DNA of 64,000 nucleotides from the NCBI RefSeq assembly GCF_026262505.1, contig NC_067208.1:12347962-12411961 (forward strand), written 5' to 3'. The stretch comes from Trichomonas vaginalis G3. Lineage: Eukaryota > Parabasalia > Trichomonadida > Trichomonadidae. Shown in pieces: positions 17,623 to 26,595 of the stretch. The translations under genes and the position numbers were made by a program. A model generated the notes under the pieces. That model was given only the letters and a program-made list of their open reading frames with translations, had not been told where the DNA came from and did no database searches. Position 1 is the first letter of the stretch; every line of letters starts with the position of its first letter.

Positions 17623-18480
17623 ATGTATAGACAAATACCTTTATCTGTTGCGTTCAGTAGTGAAAACCCTGACGTCAAAATAAAGGGGAACAGAGTAACG
17701 TTTAAGTTTCCAACAGACTGGATTGTGAACATAAATGAAGAGAAGTACATTGGCATAACATCTATGTATATAACACGTGCTTTCAGAAAGGTTGACTTTA
17801 TACTTCAAGTCGAGATAGAAAATGACGAACAGTCTTTAAGCGCCCAAAACATTCACATATACAAATACTTTAAAGACGATACAACATTGTTGCAATGTAT
17901 GATTTCATTTAATGAGATGTTCGAGAAAAAGTTCAATATTGAAGTACAAACTTTACAGCCTTTACGTGAGTTTCTTGCACAACTGAAAGAAGAAGGTAGT
18001 CAGCCACAACTTATAGACTTTCATTATGAATTTAATGAAAATGAAGATGGAACTCATGACTGTCAGTTTGTTATATATTCACCATTCAATGAAGTCGCTA
18101 AAAAGAAAGAAAATCCATTACGTATAAGGTTTCAAATCTCTGAACCCAATGAAGACTTCAAGAATGTTTTCAATTATGATGCAATACTTCCGAGGAAAAA
18201 TGAATTTTCAAAGATTGTAACACCTGGCATTTGGGATAGAAAGCAAGCTATATTATATTCAAACTTAAGTAAGGGAGTTGAAAATGAGTTCATTGGTCAT
18301 ACAAGAACTTCACCACTGTCAAATCCTAAGTATTACAAGCTTACTGGCTTCAATCGTGAGTTTTGGATAGACATGTTCTCCACTCATGACCATAAGTGCC
18401 CAGTGTTCTTACCTCCAGATGGGAAAGATTGTTTATACATTGAAGCACAATTGTTAAACTCTACAATAGCTGTATTGTAA
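17623..18480 (+). CDS. Element B: structural-protein paralogue (285 aa)
   Basis: Part of a fossil element, whole frame. VTFKFPTDWIVNINEEKYIGITSMYITRAFRK near the start and FLPPDGKDCLYIEAQLL at the end match the layout of the 33,735-34,616 gene (EYPRHWVEYVGGEKAIEIRQ; LPKDGKDGLIIEMIL) and in part 8,321-8,668 and 30,947-31,402. The middle is beta-rich. Candidates are a minor capsid (penton-like) or other virion protein; Polintons are known to carry a single jelly-roll minor capsid protein. Starts 24 bp after the preceding gene's stop, with TTTTTATCC upstream. Confidence 0.5.
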   Translation: MYRQIPLSVAFSSENPDVKIKGNRVTFKFPTDWIVNINEEKYIGITSMYITRAFRKVDFILQVEIENDEQSLSAQNIHIYKYFKDDTTLLQCMISFNEMFEKKFNIEVQTLQPLREFLAQLKEEGSQPQLIDFHYEFNENEDGTHDCQFVIYSPFNEVAKKKENPLRIRFQISEPNEDFKNVFNYDAILPRKNEFSKIVTPGIWDRKQAILYSNLSKGVENEFIGHTRTSPLSNPKYYKLTGFNREFWIDMFSTHDHKCPVFLPPDGKDCLYIEAQLLNSTIAVL

Positions 18481-18491
18481 ATGACCACATA

Positions 18492-18515
18492 GGCTTCGCC
18501 CATGCCGCTAGCGGC
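18492..18515. repeat. GC-rich double hairpin 3 (intergenic)
   Basis: GGC-TTC-GCC (18,492-18,500) then GCCGC-TA-GCGGC (18,504-18,515), 12 bp after the stop of the plus-strand gene and before the end of convergent polB. It could act at the 3' ends. Confidence 0.75.
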
Positions 18516-18561
18516 TTATTTTTATCACAAATGACCTCATTGCTGACAAAAATAAATGACC

Positions 18562-21500
18562 TCAGAACTTCAACTTACGAATAAAGCTTGTTTTAGTCGT
18601 TATTGAAAAGTTGAACTTTTCAGCAAAGCAAGGTTGACATGACTTACATAAGTCGAATGCAATCTCTTGACCATCATAAAGTGCTTTGTAAAGTTTCATT
18701 AAACTGAACTCAGAGTCTTTGTCATATGTTCCAACAGGTATGTGAATGTTCTTATCTTCATTGTAATAGCATTGTATAGCTTCAGGAAACATTTCATTAG
18801 CGGTTAAAGCAATAACATCTTGCTTCACGCCTTTCATTCTGCAGTGAAATGCAACTTCATTTAAATCATTCGTGAGTAAGTCTATGTAGGTCTTCTTTCC
18901 ACAGAAAATACTTTTATAAGCTAAACTTTGTTTTCCAGGTGTTATTTCTGCAAAGTCGCTATGAAATTGACCAAGGTTCTTTCCTATAAGTTCTCTACCG
19001 TATCTCTTCTTAAACTCTGCTGCAAGCTTTGGGATGTCTTCATTATATAAGTGCATACTGTCGGTATCCTGGTAAAAGATCCATTGTCCTCTGCAGTACA
19101 GAATACTTCATTCATAATACGTTTTGACATAGACAGAATATTAACACCAAGTGGACAGAAGTTAAAGTGTCTGCAAATGCTTTTCGTTAGCTTGAAAATA
19201 GTTTTATCTGAACCATCCAAACCTTCGAACTTCACTATATGGTTGTAATTTCTTATAGCATATCTTATAGCATCTTTGTCATCTACTATGGTTATTTTTG
19301 ACTCAATAGGAGATAGAATAGTTTTGCCATAAATGCTGTTCAGAATGAGTTTTATAATTTCTTGTAAGGGGTTTTCTTCTTTCTTATACTTTAACCTTAA
19401 CTCAAACAACTTCTTTACTTCATCTCTTATTCTCATATCTCTGTTTCCATCGTAATAGTATCCTTGCAACACTTCACATTTGACACCTTGATATTTTATG
19501 AGGTCTTGTAATGTTATATGGTCAACATACATGAGACAGCAAGTGTTTGAACTTCTTGGAACGTTAAGTTCTGGATTTAGTTCAGGGTCGCAAACTATTA
19601 AATGAAAGTGTCTGGGTATACCAATCTCTGTTATCTTAATGAGAACAAAGAAGCCAGACATAAACTTTTCACCAATGGGTTCCTTTTGGTCATCATCGAA
19701 TAAATGTCTCATGAGATACTCTGTGTTTAACATTTCTTCCTTCAATACTTTTGGAATACCTTCTAAAGTATAAAGTCTTGCTATAGCTGAAGGATATAAT
19801 GAAACAGTGTCGAAGTCAGCAATGAGTTTCTTTTTGCTCTTTTGTTTCATGTTATCTGACAACATACATCTTCCACCTTGAATGCATCTCGAAATAAATT
19901 CTCTTGGTTTATTTGAGAGGTCATAAAGATTTCCATTCGGGAAGTATACTCTGTTCTCAAACAATTTGTTAGCAATTGAACAAATACTAACGTAGTCATA
20001 AACGTTTAAATCAAACTCTTTCAATAAGTCATTGCGGAACTTTACAAAACCTTCTCTTAAAATTCTTACATCTTGTTTGCAGTAAAACGTGCTATATTTT
20101 TCTAAGTCGAAGTGGTTCTCATCTATTCTGCAACCTTTGATGGAATCTATGTTTTTCATAAATGTATCTGCATCCCGGATAAACTTACATGCTTCAGAAA
20201 TGACACCAGTTCTGTTGTCATTTGCTAACAAAACACTGCTGTAGTAGTTATATGGAAATACTTCTTTCGGTCCTGTTTGTAAGTTAAACATAGCAGGAAA
20301 TAGTTTAAGCTTCTTATTTATAACACTGTAAGAGTCTTTTATAATAATTGCCCGTCCTTTATATAAACCAGTTATTTGCATTGTTCGTGAACCTTTAATG
20401 ATGGGAGTTCCTTTCACTTCTGTCATGTGTCTTAAGATGAAGTTTATGTCATAACTGAGGTTGTGAAAATATATTAAACTCTTGTCAGGGAGTCTTTCCA
20501 AAAATTCTGTTGCACAGTTTTGACCCCAAATGCTTTCACTCACTGAACCATCTTCACTGTCATAACAGATGTTAAAAGCTTTATGAAAGCCATCCGTACT
20601 ACACTCAAAGTCAGCAAAGAAAACGTGCTCAGGAATGAATTTACATTTAGCTTTATTTACTTCTTTTGACTCTGCTTTCTTCTTCAGTTGTACACAATAC
20701 TTTGGAGCATATGTCAAATCTTTAAATGGTGCAAGGTTCTGTTTATATAAGTCAGTAGTATATGTGAAAAGTTCTCCATAAGAAATAGGTTCGAAATATT
20801 TGCACTCCCACAATGTTTTCATAACATCCCATAACGGTGTTGTTCTATCATAACGAACTACATATTTATCTTCTCTCTTTGTATAAATCTTCATCTGTTT
20901 CTCAATGTTCATTCCACCACAAGCTTTGAGAATTTCTTTATAGTTTCGAATGAAGTATGTTGTCATTGGAAGTCTTTCATTTAGCATGTAGTGGTCTTCA
21001 ACAAGAAGTAAGTCAATAGTTCTAACAGTTTCGCATTCTTTTGGTATATATCTCTTTATTTCATTATGTCTTGAGTCATTGAAATAACCAATGGTAACAT
21101 TAAATGCTATACCTGTTGCGTCAGAAATTTCTTGTACTTTACTTTGAGGAAAGTCTCTAACACGAATGACTTCTCTCATGTGGTCAATAGTTTCTTCATT
21201 TACTCCAGCCTGAATGCAAGCATAAACGAAACAATTGTCCTCTGTCATAAGTATTGCAGTTCTTTTGTTCAGTTCATTGAAGATTTGGTAGCGTTCAAGA
21301 TTTATAGGTAATGTGCAAAGATACTTCCATAACTGACCGCTTCTCTTCTTATAAAACTTCTTTTCACCATTATCTTTCCAAAAGCTTTCTATAAGTGCTG
21401 GGTTTCCTGTTTGCTTAAGAGCTTCCAAAATGGCTTTCTGGTCATTTGTCAGTGTGCTTTCATCTCTATATGGTCTCTTTTTTGGTTTGCCTTTCTTTAC

Positions 21501-22403
21501 ATCTGACATCGTTAAGCCTTCATATTCTGTTAAATCATACATCTTTATTTCAGTAAGATTCTTTATGTTTGTCAAGAAGAAGTCATAGTGCATTTCAACA
21601 ATACCTGCAGCATTTGCTTCTATCTCTGATATAAAGTTCTCCTTCAAGAGCTGATGTAGTAATGTTCCAATATTATTGAGGTTTAACGTAGAACATTCAT
21701 ACTTTCCACCAAGTTTATAACATACCATCCATCTTTGTTGCGAGTTTATTTTAATTTTCTCTAAGAGTCTCATGAAAACCTTACCGAAATGTTTGTGTAA
21801 ATATTCTCTGTTTGGTTCATCTAAAGCTTCGATGTTAAAGTCAATGAGTCTATTGCCTGACTTCACATTTCTCTTCCTATTCTCTTCATCTTTCTTTAAC
21901 CATCTCTCACCTTCTTTTGGTTTGTCGTCAATGGAACGAATGACATCGTTAGCTTTGCGAACTTGTTCTATAGCACTTTTAAACATCTCTCTTCTCTGTT
22001 GTTTCAGTGTGTCGTCTCTTCTTCTTGTTTCACCAACGTTTGCATTTGTTATGTCAAACATTTCTTGACGAACATCATGCGAAAGAGCTTTACGAGTATG
22101 ACCAACGTTCGCATTTGTTATGTCAAACATTTCTCTTCTTACTTCATGAGGTACTGAACGTCTATGATATAAGTCAATAGCAATGTCATTTAAAGGAAAT
22201 GCTCTTGCATGGACTTCGTCCTCGCCGCGTTGCGGCTTTATGAACTCATGAATTCTATCATAACTTATTGCACCATTGTAGTCTTTAATGAAGTCAGCGA
22301 GTGCTTTTTTGTTTGTCGCGTAATGTTTTGCAACATCTATATTAGCTTCTGTAAGAAGTTGTTTTATTTCCGAGTGTTCTAACTTAGACAACTTCCGATA
22401 CAT
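18562..22403 (-). CDS. Element B: protein-primed family B DNA polymerase, broken
   Basis: Part of a fossil element; broken, apparently once. From the start: about 550 residues of Maverick-specific N-terminal region with a short internal repeat (REMFDITNANVG twice, about 90-130). Then the 3'-5' exonuclease motifs FADFECS (about 600) and NLSYDINF (about 650), palm motif A DFDTVSLYPS (about 863), motif B KLILNSIYGK (about 1021), and the YxDTDS-type motif C near the C-terminus, followed by about 160 residues. Length and motif order fit Polinton polB. Such enzymes replicate the linear genome from a terminal protein. The start follows TTTTTTTATTTCCTACTAAAG. A GC-rich double hairpin lies in frame about 60 residues in (22,211-22,236). 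Confidence 0.9.
22211..22236. repeat. GC-rich double hairpin 4 (inside polB)
   Basis: GGAC-TTC-GTCC (22,211-22,221) and GCCGC-GTT-GCGGC (22,224-22,236). On the minus strand it encodes KPQRGEDEV in the N-terminal region of polB, away from catalytic motifs. Confidence 0.8.
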
Positions 22404-22454
22404 CTTTAGTAGGAAATAAAAAAATATTTTTTCGAAAAAATAAACTTAGAAAAA

Positions 22455-22832
22455 TTATTTCTTTATATATTTGCCATTCCGAACTTCGAAAAGATGTTTT
22501 ATACCAGCATAGAATTTTTCTCTAGAGCTTGGTCTTATATCGTTTTCATGACAATATTTTCTATATTCTTCATATAAAGCCTTTTTTTCATACATTTTAT
22601 AAGGACAATCTAACCAGAATAGCGCATATCCATTTTCGTTATCTAGGTCTCTATATGTTTGTGGAATTTCGCTTTCTTCTGTTTGTAGAATTTCGCCTTC
22701 ACTATTTAGTTCTATGTATATATATTGTGGAATTTCGCTTTCTCTATTTAGTTCTATGTCTATATATTGTGGCTTAAAAGGATGTGGGCAAGAAGGGTCT
22801 GGCGCTATGTAAAAAGTTAATTTTTCTGTCAT
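22455..22832 (-). CDS. Element B: small protein with poxvirus-D5-like C-terminal helix region
   Basis: Part of a fossil element, whole frame of 125 residues. The N-terminal half contains an internal repeat (PQYIDIELNRESEI, PQYIYIELNSEGEI). The C-terminal 45 residues (ALYEEYRKYCHENDIRPSSREKFYAGIKHLFE) look like the winged-helix tail found after D5-type primase-helicases, where the pattern is LYxxYxxWCxxN followed by SxxxF. No helicase domain is attached, so it may be a stand-alone DNA-binding piece. The start context is TTTTTTATCCGATAGAAAAG. Confidence 0.45.
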   Translation of the reverse strand: MTEKLTFYIAPDPSCPHPFKPQYIDIELNRESEIPQYIYIELNSEGEILQTEESEIPQTYRDLDNENGYALFWLDCPYKMYEKKALYEEYRKYCHENDIRPSSREKFYAGIKHLFEVRNGKYIKK

Positions 22833-22920
22833 CTTTTCTATCGGATAAAAAATATTTTTTGAAAAATTAGATTACATTTTTTTAAGTTATTTTTCAAAAT
22901 AATTTAATATTTTTATTTTA

Positions 22921-23392
22921 ATGAAACACATGCAAGATTGCAAGTTCTTTTCATACAATGCTCTCGCTACTGCCATCAAGAATGAGTTCAATGGTTTCAA
23001 ACGTCAATGTTATCTTTAACAAGAAGTTTGTGAAAGAATCTAAGTTCGGTCAGTATGTCAGACCATTAGCTATTGTCATTGACCGCAAACGTTATACTTC
23101 ACAAGAGTTAGCAGTAGTTTTGAAACAAAAGGGTTTCTTCGTGAATGTCAAAGATACTCATTATACTGTTATAAAGAACTCCAACATTGACTTCTTCAGT
23201 ATTGCTATGAATCTTTCCGAACAGAAAGAATATAAGAAGGGTGAAACATCTGTGAAATATTATCCTTCATCTCTGAAGACAATAACGAACAAAGATGTTA
23301 TACAAAAGTTCTTACCAAAGGTTGAAGAAGCTTCTATTGACATTGACGAAGGAAGTGAAATGGTTGAAGAAATTGACCCTGAAGCTATTTAA
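22921..23392 (+). CDS. Element B: unknown protein (about 144 aa)
   Basis: Part of a fossil element. The main frame from 22,958 has FNKKFVKESKFGQYVRPLAI, a central HYTVIKNSNIDFFSIAMNL and an acidic Glu/Asp tail. The 5' end is uncertain: the ATG with the element-type upstream context is at 22,921, so the gene may be slightly damaged there. No family recognised. A GGTGA hairpin repeat follows the stop. Confidence 0.45.
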
Positions 23393-23407
23393 CCAAAAAT
23401 ATATTTT

Positions 23408-23490
23408 TGGTGAAGAGGTGAGATTTCACCTGTTTTTTCACCTCATTCTCTCTTCGTTAATGTTGTCGTGACTTCTTCGTTAATGTTGTC
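23408..23490. repeat. GGTGA hairpin repeat copy 2 plus short direct repeat
   Basis: Core GGTGAGATTTCACC at 23,417-23,430, followed by two 24-bp units (TTCGTTAATGTTGTCGTGAC...) at about 23,454-23,498. Sits between convergent gene ends. Confidence 0.7.
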
Positions 23491-23496
23491 GTGACT

Positions 23497-24357
23497 TCAT
23501 TCTTCCTCTTTGAAGTTATCGAAATATTCTGTTATTTTTTCCTTCAGTAATGGTAAGTCTTCTTTGAAGGTAAGTATTGTGCAACCTTTGATGTCATAGT
23601 GTGTTTGAGGAAGAGTATTTTTGACAATTTCTTTTATTTGCTCATTCGGTGTCATTGAAATCGGTAAGTTTTCACGATAGAACCAGTTTCTGTCAGATTT
23701 ATATATTTTAGCAAGGTCGTAAAAGCTTTTGTTGTTTCTTCTGACTAAATGCAACATAACCATATCTCTGTCTTCTTCATTCTCCAACTCTTCAGTATAA
23801 ATCATATACTTATAGTTCTTTTCCTTTCCTTTTGGTACTGAACGCGGTATTCTTTTCTGTATGCTTTTGTCTTTGGATTCAATGACTTCATCTTTTGCTT
23901 GAAGTTTCTTTTCCATCTCTCCACGTTCTTGTCTGTGAAGTTCGTCAAGAAGTTTGTAAATATTCCAAGCATAACGTGGTGAAGCCCACATTGCAACTGC
24001 ATTTACTAAAAGTCTATGAACATAATATCCTCTCAAACCGTTTGGCAATTTTTCACGGTTTTCATAGAGTTTTGGCGACTGGGATTTTTTACCTACTCGC
24101 TGTTCTTCACTGTTTTCAGAAAAAAGTACGTCTCGCTGTGCTTCACTTAATAGTTCTATGGTGCTTTGGTTCCTAAACCAGTCTTTAGGAAGCTTAGTAT
24201 CTGGAGCAAAACAAGCCGTCAAAATACTTTGCATTTGGTACATGTCGTCTTTGACAGAACGAATGAGTCTCAATTGTTTGTTATACTGTATGTATTCGTA
24301 TTCTTCATTTATGACTTCATGAACGATAGCAGTTGTTGTGTTCTCTAATGTTGACAT
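23497..24357 (-). CDS. Element B: KilA-N domain protein
   Basis: Part of a fossil element, whole frame of 286 residues. GYYVHRLLVNAVAMWASPRYAWNIYKLLDEL (about 110-140) is the diagnostic end of a KilA-N DNA-binding domain (Y-V-H-x(5)-A-x-A-x-WASP). It is followed by a Lys/Glu coiled coil (about 142-165) and a C-terminal domain (KNYKYMIYTEELENEEDRDM...) of the DUF3627-like type paired with KilA-N in large DNA viruses. Such proteins are found in phages, poxviruses, baculoviruses and trichomonad genomes. A regulatory role in replication or expression is inferred. The start context is TTTTTTTATCCTGTATG. Confidence 0.75.
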   Translation of the reverse strand: MSTLENTTTAIVHEVINEEYEYIQYNKQLRLIRSVKDDMYQMQSILTACFAPDTKLPKDWFRNQSTIELLSEAQRDVLFSENSEEQRVGKKSQSPKLYENREKLPNGLRGYYVHRLLVNAVAMWASPRYAWNIYKLLDELHRQERGEMEKKLQAKDEVIESKDKSIQKRIPRSVPKGKEKNYKYMIYTEELENEEDRDMVMLHLVRRNNKSFYDLAKIYKSDRNWFYRENLPISMTPNEQIKEIVKNTLPQTHYDIKGCTILTFKEDLPLLKEKITEYFDNFKEEE

Positions 24358-24464
24358 ATCTGTCTTTACATACAGGATAAAAAAATAAATAAAATAAAAA
24401 CTAACTTTATTTTTTTTGAGATAAACACTATTTCTTCACAACATTAAATTTTATCCTGTATGAA

Positions 24465-24839
24465 ATGACTTTAAAAAGATTATTGACTGACTTCGAATAC
24501 TATCTCATTGACGCACTGACAGACCCTCAAAACTGTGTTGAAAGTTCTTTAAGCTTTAAGATTGAAGGTACGACGCATTTTGTCTTCACTTACGTATTGA
24601 AAGAATATGACCGTTATCATAACGAAGTGAATCAAACACTAATAAAATTTGTAGATAAAAAATTGGTTAACAATGAATATTTTAAACGTGAAGACCCAAA
24701 CACTGCTGGAGATGATGAAGAATACAGACAAGTTATTGAAAAAAATAACGCAAGATTAGATGCAATAGAAAAGAAGTTTAATGAATGTCTTACAAACACG
24801 TATGAATATCTTATGCAGTGGGAAGCCAGATGGAAATAA
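24465..24839 (+). CDS. Element B: unknown 124-aa helical protein
   Basis: Part of a fossil element, whole frame. Predicted mostly alpha-helical (MTLKRLLTDFEYYLIDALTD; RQVIEKNNARLDAIEKKF), no recognised domain. Its upstream TTTTATCCTGTATGAA duplicates the upstream of the divergent KilA-N gene, so the two genes share a mirrored control region of about 100 bp (24,358-24,464). Confidence 0.5.
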   Translation: MTLKRLLTDFEYYLIDALTDPQNCVESSLSFKIEGTTHFVFTYVLKEYDRYHNEVNQTLIKFVDKKLVNNEYFKREDPNTAGDDEEYRQVIEKNNARLDAIEKKFNECLTNTYEYLMQWEARWK

Positions 24840-24880
24840 ATTTACGTCAAATATGCAATTTATAAAATCTTATGTCGACA

Positions 24881-24955
24881 GGCTACGTAGCACAGTGGTC
24901 TAAGGTGGTGTTATGGAGGGGTCAGGGTCTGTGGTTCGAACCGCGACAGCGCCGT
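24881..24955 (+). tRNA. tRNA-like sequence with Pol III A and B boxes (degenerate)
   Basis: TAGCACAGTGG at 24,888-24,898 matches the A-box consensus, GGTCTAAGG next to it is typical of a leucine tRNA D-loop, and GGTTCGAACC at 24,933-24,942 satisfies the B box / T-loop. Spacing is right for a tRNA. A T-stem can be formed with a six-base loop, but the acceptor pairs only in part (GGC/GCC) and I find no convincing anticodon stem. A TTTT run begins just after (24,957), as a Pol III terminator would. Read as a decayed or divergent tRNA, or another small Pol III RNA, carried by element B. Confidence 0.35.
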
Positions 24956-25191
24956 ATTTTCTTATTTTCTTTATTTGTCTTGTTTGTCGTGAATAAAAAG
25001 TGTCATAAAAGTGCTCTATCTTCCACGGGAATAAATAAAAAATTTACTTTATTTCTTCTTTATTTCTTTGTTCCCGTGGAAGAAGGGTTTTTGCCGTTTT
25101 TTCTCAGCCGAAATCAACGATTTTTTCATTTTTGGAATCCTTAGCAAATGAGGAATCTTTTCTCTCGTGGAAGCTTTGACCAAAAATATAA

Positions 25192-25482
25192 TTTAGGTGA
25201 AGAGGTGAGATTTCACCTCTTTTTTCACCTAATTTTTCACCCTCATGACTTTGTCATAACTTCTTCGTAAATGCTTTGTCATAACTTCTTCGTAAATGCT
25301 TTGTCATAACTTCTTCGTAAATGCTTTGTCATAACTTCTTCGTAAATGCCTTGTCAAGATTTCATCGTAAATGCTTTGTCATGACTTCTTCGTAAATGAG
25401 TGTAAATGACCAAAAATATAATTTAGGTGAAGAGGTGAGATTTCACCTCTTTTTTCACCTAATTTTTCACCTCTTTTTTTCA
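25192..25482. repeat. 25-bp minisatellite flanked by GGTGA hairpin repeats (copies 3 and 4)
   Basis: Six tandem units of ATGCTTTGTCATAACTTCTT-CGTAA type (25 bp, the first 26) span 25,245-25,395. Directly on each side lies an almost identical copy of a block containing TGACCAAAAATATAATTTAG and GGTGAGATTTCACC (cores at 25,204-25,217 and 25,434-25,447). The composite fills the gap between the tRNA-like sequence and the minus-strand gene ending at 25,480. Confidence 0.9.
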
Positions 25483-26445
25483 CAAGCGTTTTACATGAAT
25501 TGTACGATGTATATTTGAAATCCTAAACAGTTTTGTAGCTTCTATTTCTTCGCTGAGGATATCAAAAGTTTTAACAATGCCGAAAGTCTCTTTATATTTC
25601 TTCTTGACGTCAGATAGAAGGAAATCTTCTACTGTTGGATAGTTTTTGTTCAGAAATGCTAACATGTCCATTTTATCTTCTGCTGGCTTTTCTGCTTCTT
25701 TCTTTAAGTCTGCATAGTCGTTTCGCATTCTTTCTATCTCTTTGACGGAGTAGTTATATTTCCTTATTGCTGCTTTACATTTTGAACATTGTGGGTTCAT
25801 TTTTGCATTATACATTGAAATTTGACCTGCTAGAACAACTAAAGCGTCAATTGCTCTCTTCATCTCAAACATAGCGGGTCTTAGTTGTTCGTTCCATACT
25901 TTGCCTCTTCTATCTTTATCTCTTATTTCCCAAACACATTCAGCAACTAACGAAACAAAGTTGTCGTAGGTCTTAAATTCTTCAGATTTATATATGTCAG
26001 AAACATTCTTATATACCATATCGCAATCTTTGTCCATAACTTTATGGTTGCAATGAAAACCAAGGAATTCATAATTTACTTTACGTATGAACTTCTTTAT
26101 TTCTACTGAGTCAGTTGCTTTGACTTCAATTTCGTCGAATTCAGGAATAGTTAGTTTTTGATGCTGAATTTCAGGTAGTTTAGGTAAATGGTCGATGAGG
26201 TCCTCCATTTCATAAAGATACTGTTCATTTGTTTCATCTTTCGCACTACAGTCTAAATTACTTGTTAAAAGTTCCTGCTTAATTTTTTGTATTTCTGTTT
26301 CGAAAGTAAATGAAGAAGGAATGAAGCTTTCCATCTCTACTAACATAGATGTTGGATTCATGACTAACGAGTTTGGTGAAGTTGTTGTGGACAGAGTCCC
26401 GCCGTTCGCGGCTTGAATTGTTGTTGTGCCGATTGTTGAAATCAT
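25480..26445 (-). CDS. Element B: unknown protein with Cys/His cluster
   Basis: Part of a fossil element, whole frame of 321 residues. Features: Ser/Thr-rich N-terminus (about 1-35) that contains a GC-rich double hairpin in frame, then Glu-rich helices, FHCNHKVMDKDC (about 155-166) and CSKCKAAIRKYN (about 228-239), which together could bind a metal, and a long coiled coil. Unrecognised; possibly an element-specific replication or packaging factor. Confidence 0.5.
   Translation of the reverse strand: MISTIGTTTIQAANGGTLSTTTSPNSLVMNPTSMLVEMESFIPSSFTFETEIQKIKQELLTSNLDCSAKDETNEQYLYEMEDLIDHLPKLPEIQHQKLTIPEFDEIEVKATDSVEIKKFIRKVNYEFLGFHCNHKVMDKDCDMVYKNVSDIYKSEEFKTYDNFVSLVAECVWEIRDKDRRGKVWNEQLRPAMFEMKRAIDALVVLAGQISMYNAKMNPQCSKCKAAIRKYNYSVKEIERMRNDYADLKKEAEKPAEDKMDMLAFLNKNYPTVEDFLLSDVKKKYKETFGIVKTFDILSEEIEATKLFRISNIHRTIHVKRL
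26389..26412. repeat. GC-rich double hairpin 5 (inside a gene)
   Basis: GGAC-AGA-GTCC (26,389-26,399) then GCCG-TTCG-CGGC (26,401-26,412), near the 5' end of the 25,480-26,445 gene, encoding about AANGGTLST. Confidence 0.8.
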
Positions 26446-26524
26446 ATCTTTTATACAAAATAAAAAATAAATAAAAATAAAACTAACTTTATTTTTTCTA
26501 TCTTAAGGAAATTCACGAAAATTC

Positions 26525-26585
26525 AAGAGGTGAAAAAACAGGTGAGAAAACAGGTGAAATCTCACCTCTTCACCTATAATATATT
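26525..26585. repeat. GGTGA hairpin repeat, copy 5 (inverted orientation)
   Basis: Core GGTGAAATCTCACC at 26,553-26,566 preceded by three GGTGA-A-rich units, so inverted relative to copies 2-4. Located between the 25,480 gene and the end of the integrase part. Confidence 0.75.
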
Positions 26586-26595
26586 TTTGTCTGAT

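Noticed and set aside
24872-25144. 90-codon open frame over the tRNA-like sequence
   Set aside because: It covers the Pol III boxes and then low-complexity Phe/Leu sequence. No protein motif, and the RNA reading explains the conserved bases better.
25245-25395. Possible CRISPR-like array
   Set aside because: The units are contiguous 25-bp tandem repeats without spacers, in a eukaryotic virus-like element.
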